DNA of 64,000 bases from Gaetbulibacter sp. 4G1 (lineage in GTDB: Bacteria > Bacteroidota > Bacteroidia > Flavobacteriales > Flavobacteriaceae). The translations under genes and the position numbers were made by a program. The stretch lies in the NCBI RefSeq assembly GCF_002741945.1, contig NZ_MDVN01000022.1, positions 434,001-498,000 on the forward strand. The letters run 5' to 3'. The notes beneath the pieces were generated by a model. It did no database searches. It saw nothing but the letters and a program-made list of their open reading frames with translations, and was not told the origin of the DNA. Below are positions 61,776 to 64,000 of the stretch, in pieces; position 1 is the first letter of the stretch; each line of letters starts with the position of its first letter.

Positions 61776-62896
61776 TGGATTTACAAGAATATTTTTCTTT
61801 GGTATTTAGCGATTATACATTGCGAACCATCACATTAGGAACGGCGATATTAGGAGCCGTCACAGGTATGCTTGGTAGCTTTGCTGTGCTTAGAAAACAA
61901 AGCCTTTTAGGAGATGCTATATCGCATGCCGCCTTACCAGGAATTGCAATTGCTTTTTTAATTTCTGGTGCAAAAGATAGCAATACCCTTCTTTTAGGCG
62001 CTTTAATAAGTGGGTTAATTGGAACCTTTTGGATTCGAGGTATAATCACTAAAACACATTTAAAATCTGATACAGCACTAGGTTTAATTTTATCGTTATT
62101 CTTTGGGTTTGGGATGTTATTACTTACTTTCATTCAAAAACAACCTAATGCCAATCAAGCAGGTTTAGACAAATATTTATTTGGTCAGGCTGCCACTTTA
62201 GTAGAAAGTGACGTATGGATGATGTCAATTGTTACCGGAATTTGTTTACTGGTGCTTCTACTTTTTTGGAAAGAATTTAAAATCCTTTTATTTGATGCCG
62301 ACTACACAAAAACATTAGGTTTTAACACTAAGTTTATAGATATATTAATCACATCTTTCATCGTTTTAGCTATTGTTTTAGGCTTACAAACTGTTGGTGT
62401 AGTTTTAATGAGTGCAATGTTATTAGCACCTGCTGCTGCTGCAAGACAGTGGACAAACAGTTTGAGTATAATGGTTTTTCTTGCTGCTTTTTTTGGTGCC
62501 TTTTCAGGGGTTTTCGGAACTGCAATTAGTGCTAGTCAAAACAATTTGTCAACAGGACCTGTTATTGTATTAGTTGCTGCCGTTTTTGTAATATTCTCAT
62601 TTATATTTTCGCCAAGTCGTGGTTTGCTGTTTAAGCAAATCCGGTTTATAAAAAATAGACGCGATTTGCAACTGCATAAAACATTAGCATTTATGTATAA
62701 TATTGCAGAAACTCATGATAACATTTCGCATCCACACGCTATTAAAATCTTAAATAATTTTCAAGGATATACCAAAGGGACACTTCAAAAATTAGTGAAA
62801 AAAAATTATGTGAAGCTTGATGGAAATATGTGGAGTTTAACTGAAGAAGGGTTTGATACTGCTTCAAATTTATACAATCAACAAACTAATGAATAG
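61775..62896 (+). CDS. Metal ABC transporter permease with C-terminal winged-helix tail
   Basis: Residues of about 1-285 form the ABC-3 type permease with 8-9 helices (ILGAVTGMLGSFAVLRKQSLLGDAISHAALPGIAIAF, GVVLMSAMLLAPAAAARQW). An extra segment of about 85 residues follows (RRDLQLHKTLAFMYNIAETHDNI, TKGTLQKLVKKNYVKLDG, WSLTEEGFDTASNLYNQ), which looks like a winged-helix domain of the DtxR kind. The 373-residue length exceeds the usual 270-290. It overlaps the next permease by 8 bases. Confidence 0.92.
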   Translation: MDLQEYFSLVFSDYTLRTITLGTAILGAVTGMLGSFAVLRKQSLLGDAISHAALPGIAIAFLISGAKDSNTLLLGALISGLIGTFWIRGIITKTHLKSDTALGLILSLFFGFGMLLLTFIQKQPNANQAGLDKYLFGQAATLVESDVWMMSIVTGICLLVLLLFWKEFKILLFDADYTKTLGFNTKFIDILITSFIVLAIVLGLQTVGVVLMSAMLLAPAAAARQWTNSLSIMVFLAAFFGAFSGVFGTAISASQNNLSTGPVIVLVAAVFVIFSFIFSPSRGLLFKQIRFIKNRRDLQLHKTLAFMYNIAETHDNISHPHAIKILNNFQGYTKGTLQKLVKKNYVKLDGNMWSLTEEGFDTASNLYNQQTNE

Positions 62897-64000
62897 CGCT
62901 CAAATAGAAATACAATTAATTGCTAGTTTGGTAGCCATTGCTTGTGCTATTCCAGGTACGTTTTTAGTACTACGTAAAATGGCAATGATAAGTGATGCTA
63001 TTAGTCATTCCATTTTACCAGGAATTGTTATAGGTTTTTTTATTACACACGACCTTAACTCGCCATTGCTTATTTTATTAGCAGCGCTAACAGGAATAAT
63101 TACTGTTGTTTTAGTTGAATATATTCAAAAAACAGGCTTAGTAAAAGAAGATACAGCTATTGGATTAGTCTTTCCTGCTTTGTTTAGCATTGGTGTTATT
63201 ATGATTGCTAAAAATGCTAACGATGTACACTTAGATGTTGATGCGGTTTTATTGGGCGAATTAGCTTTTGCCCCTTTTGATAGGTTATTAATTTCTGGAG
63301 TTGATGTTGGTCCAAAATCTTTGTGGATTATAGGAAGTATTTTAATAATTACTATAATATTATTGATTGCTTTTTTCAAGGAATTAAAAGTAAGCACGTT
63401 TGACAAAGGGTTGGCTGCTTCTTTAGGCTTTTCGCCAGCAATTATGCACTACGGCCTTATGTCAGTATCCTCAGTTACAACTGTTGGCGCTTTTGATGCT
63501 GTTGGTGCCATTTTAGTAGTTGCACTTATGATTGCACCTGCTGCAACTGCATATCTTTTAACTACCAATTTAAAGAAAATGCTCGCTCTAGCTATAATAT
63601 TTGGTGTCTTTAGCGCCATTTCAGGATATTGGGTTGCACATTGGCTTGATGCTTCAATTGCTGGATCAATAACAACTATGCTAGGGCTACTATTCTTGGC
63701 AGTATACTTATTCGCTCCTAAAAAAGGAATAATAGCAGTACTTTATAGAGAAAAGCAACAACGTACAGAAGTATCGTTACTCACTTTTTTATTGCATTTA
63801 AAAAACCATAACGAAGAAGAAGAGCGCCATGTAAATCATTTAAACGAACATATTAATTGGCAAAAAGTACGCTCTAAAACAGTTTTAGAGTTGGCAACTA
63901 AAAACAATATGATTTCAATTGAAAATAATATTGTGTCTTTAACCGAAAAAGGCAACGATTTTACCTCTCAAGCTATTGATTATATCATAACCAACGAAGA
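62889..64000 (+). CDS. Second metal ABC transporter permease, C-terminally cut by the window end
   Basis: The frame opens at ATG 62889 and stays open to 64000, so the gene is incomplete here. Residues of about 1-280 are an ABC-3 permease (LIASLVAIACAIPGTFLVLRKMAMISDAISHSILPG, AVGAILVVALMIAPAATAYLL). It then continues into a helix-rich tail (LYREKQQRTEVSLLTFLLHLKNHNEEE, SLTEKGNDFTSQAIDYI) similar in plan to the tail of the first permease. Overlap of 8 bases with the first permease supports a single operon. Confidence 0.9.
   Translation, partial: MNSAQIEIQLIASLVAIACAIPGTFLVLRKMAMISDAISHSILPGIVIGFFITHDLNSPLLILLAALTGIITVVLVEYIQKTGLVKEDTAIGLVFPALFSIGVIMIAKNANDVHLDVDAVLLGELAFAPFDRLLISGVDVGPKSLWIIGSILIITIILLIAFFKELKVSTFDKGLAASLGFSPAIMHYGLMSVSSVTTVGAFDAVGAILVVALMIAPAATAYLLTTNLKKMLALAIIFGVFSAISGYWVAHWLDASIAGSITTMLGLLFLAVYLFAPKKGIIAVLYREKQQRTEVSLLTFLLHLKNHNEEEERHVNHLNEHINWQKVRSKTVLELATKNNMISIENNIVSLTEKGNDFTSQAIDYIITNE

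Overview
The window is about 64 kb of an AT-rich (roughly one-third GC), gene-dense chromosome from the phylum Bacteroidota, almost certainly a member of the Flavobacteriaceae. The genus cannot be fixed from the sequence alone. The evidence is: a type IX secretion component (PorZ) and a type IX cargo protein with a C-terminal sorting domain; two large TonB-dependent receptors; many lipoproteins with LxxC-type lipoboxes; LytS/LytTR signalling; the Bacteroidota promoter motif TTTG-N(17-19)-TAnnTTTG in front of many genes; and almost no Shine-Dalgarno sequences. No phage, insertion sequence, CRISPR array or plasmid module is visible.

Layout. 1-1367 (minus): pantothenate genes panC-panD followed by a partial membrane protein. 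1511-6060 (plus): a short glycogen-synthase-like protein, a DUF4270 lipoprotein and glmS. 6279-10684: a TonB-dependent receptor paired with a surface SGNH-hydrolase lipoprotein. 10851-12729: atpD-atpC. 12784-17369: a DUF5916 outer-membrane protein and an NTF2-like protein, facing a LytS/LytTR two-component pair. 17374-20477 (minus): umuD, umuC, a GNAT acetyltransferase, an Xre regulator and a DUF2975 membrane protein. 20595-25715: the biotin genes bioF, bioD and bioA with a DUF2007 protein, a ketosynthase and a small lipoprotein. 25722-27846: an oxidoreductase and a serine hydrolase. 28179-30758: NfeD and flotillin plus a membrane protein. 30801-31895: bioB. 32155-36044: a cupin-like protein, recX and a type IX cargo protein. 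36046-41513 (minus): TonB receptor, recO and porZ. 41635-45219: gdhA, an outer-membrane protein and a cystathionine gamma-synthase. 45395-49375: small genes, then an ArsC-like protein, a 620-residue PLP protein and a SigZ-type sigma factor. 49437-52587: a PhzF / TetR / RidA / old-yellow-enzyme group with shared operator-like palindromes. 52700-52773: tRNA-Asn. 52846-57926: rseP, SCO, feoA, feoB and a small Cys-rich Feo protein. 58679-64000: a DtxR-type regulator and a manganese/iron-type ABC uptake operon that runs off the end.

The genes form several working units: biotin synthesis (bioF/D/A/B plus ketosynthase), metal uptake (Feo system and the DtxR-controlled ABC transporter), surface nutrient capture (TonB receptors and lipoproteins), type IX secretion (PorZ and a cargo), error-prone repair (UmuC/UmuD, with RecX and RecO elsewhere), and a probable small-molecule detoxification regulon under a TetR repressor.

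The least explained structures are: a dispersed element of about 80 bases present three times, with GCGTTA/TAACGC ends and a variable hairpin core; a heptamer repeat between atpD and atpC; operator-like palindromes at the TetR, Xre and DtxR promoters; and winged-helix tails on both permeases of the metal ABC transporter.
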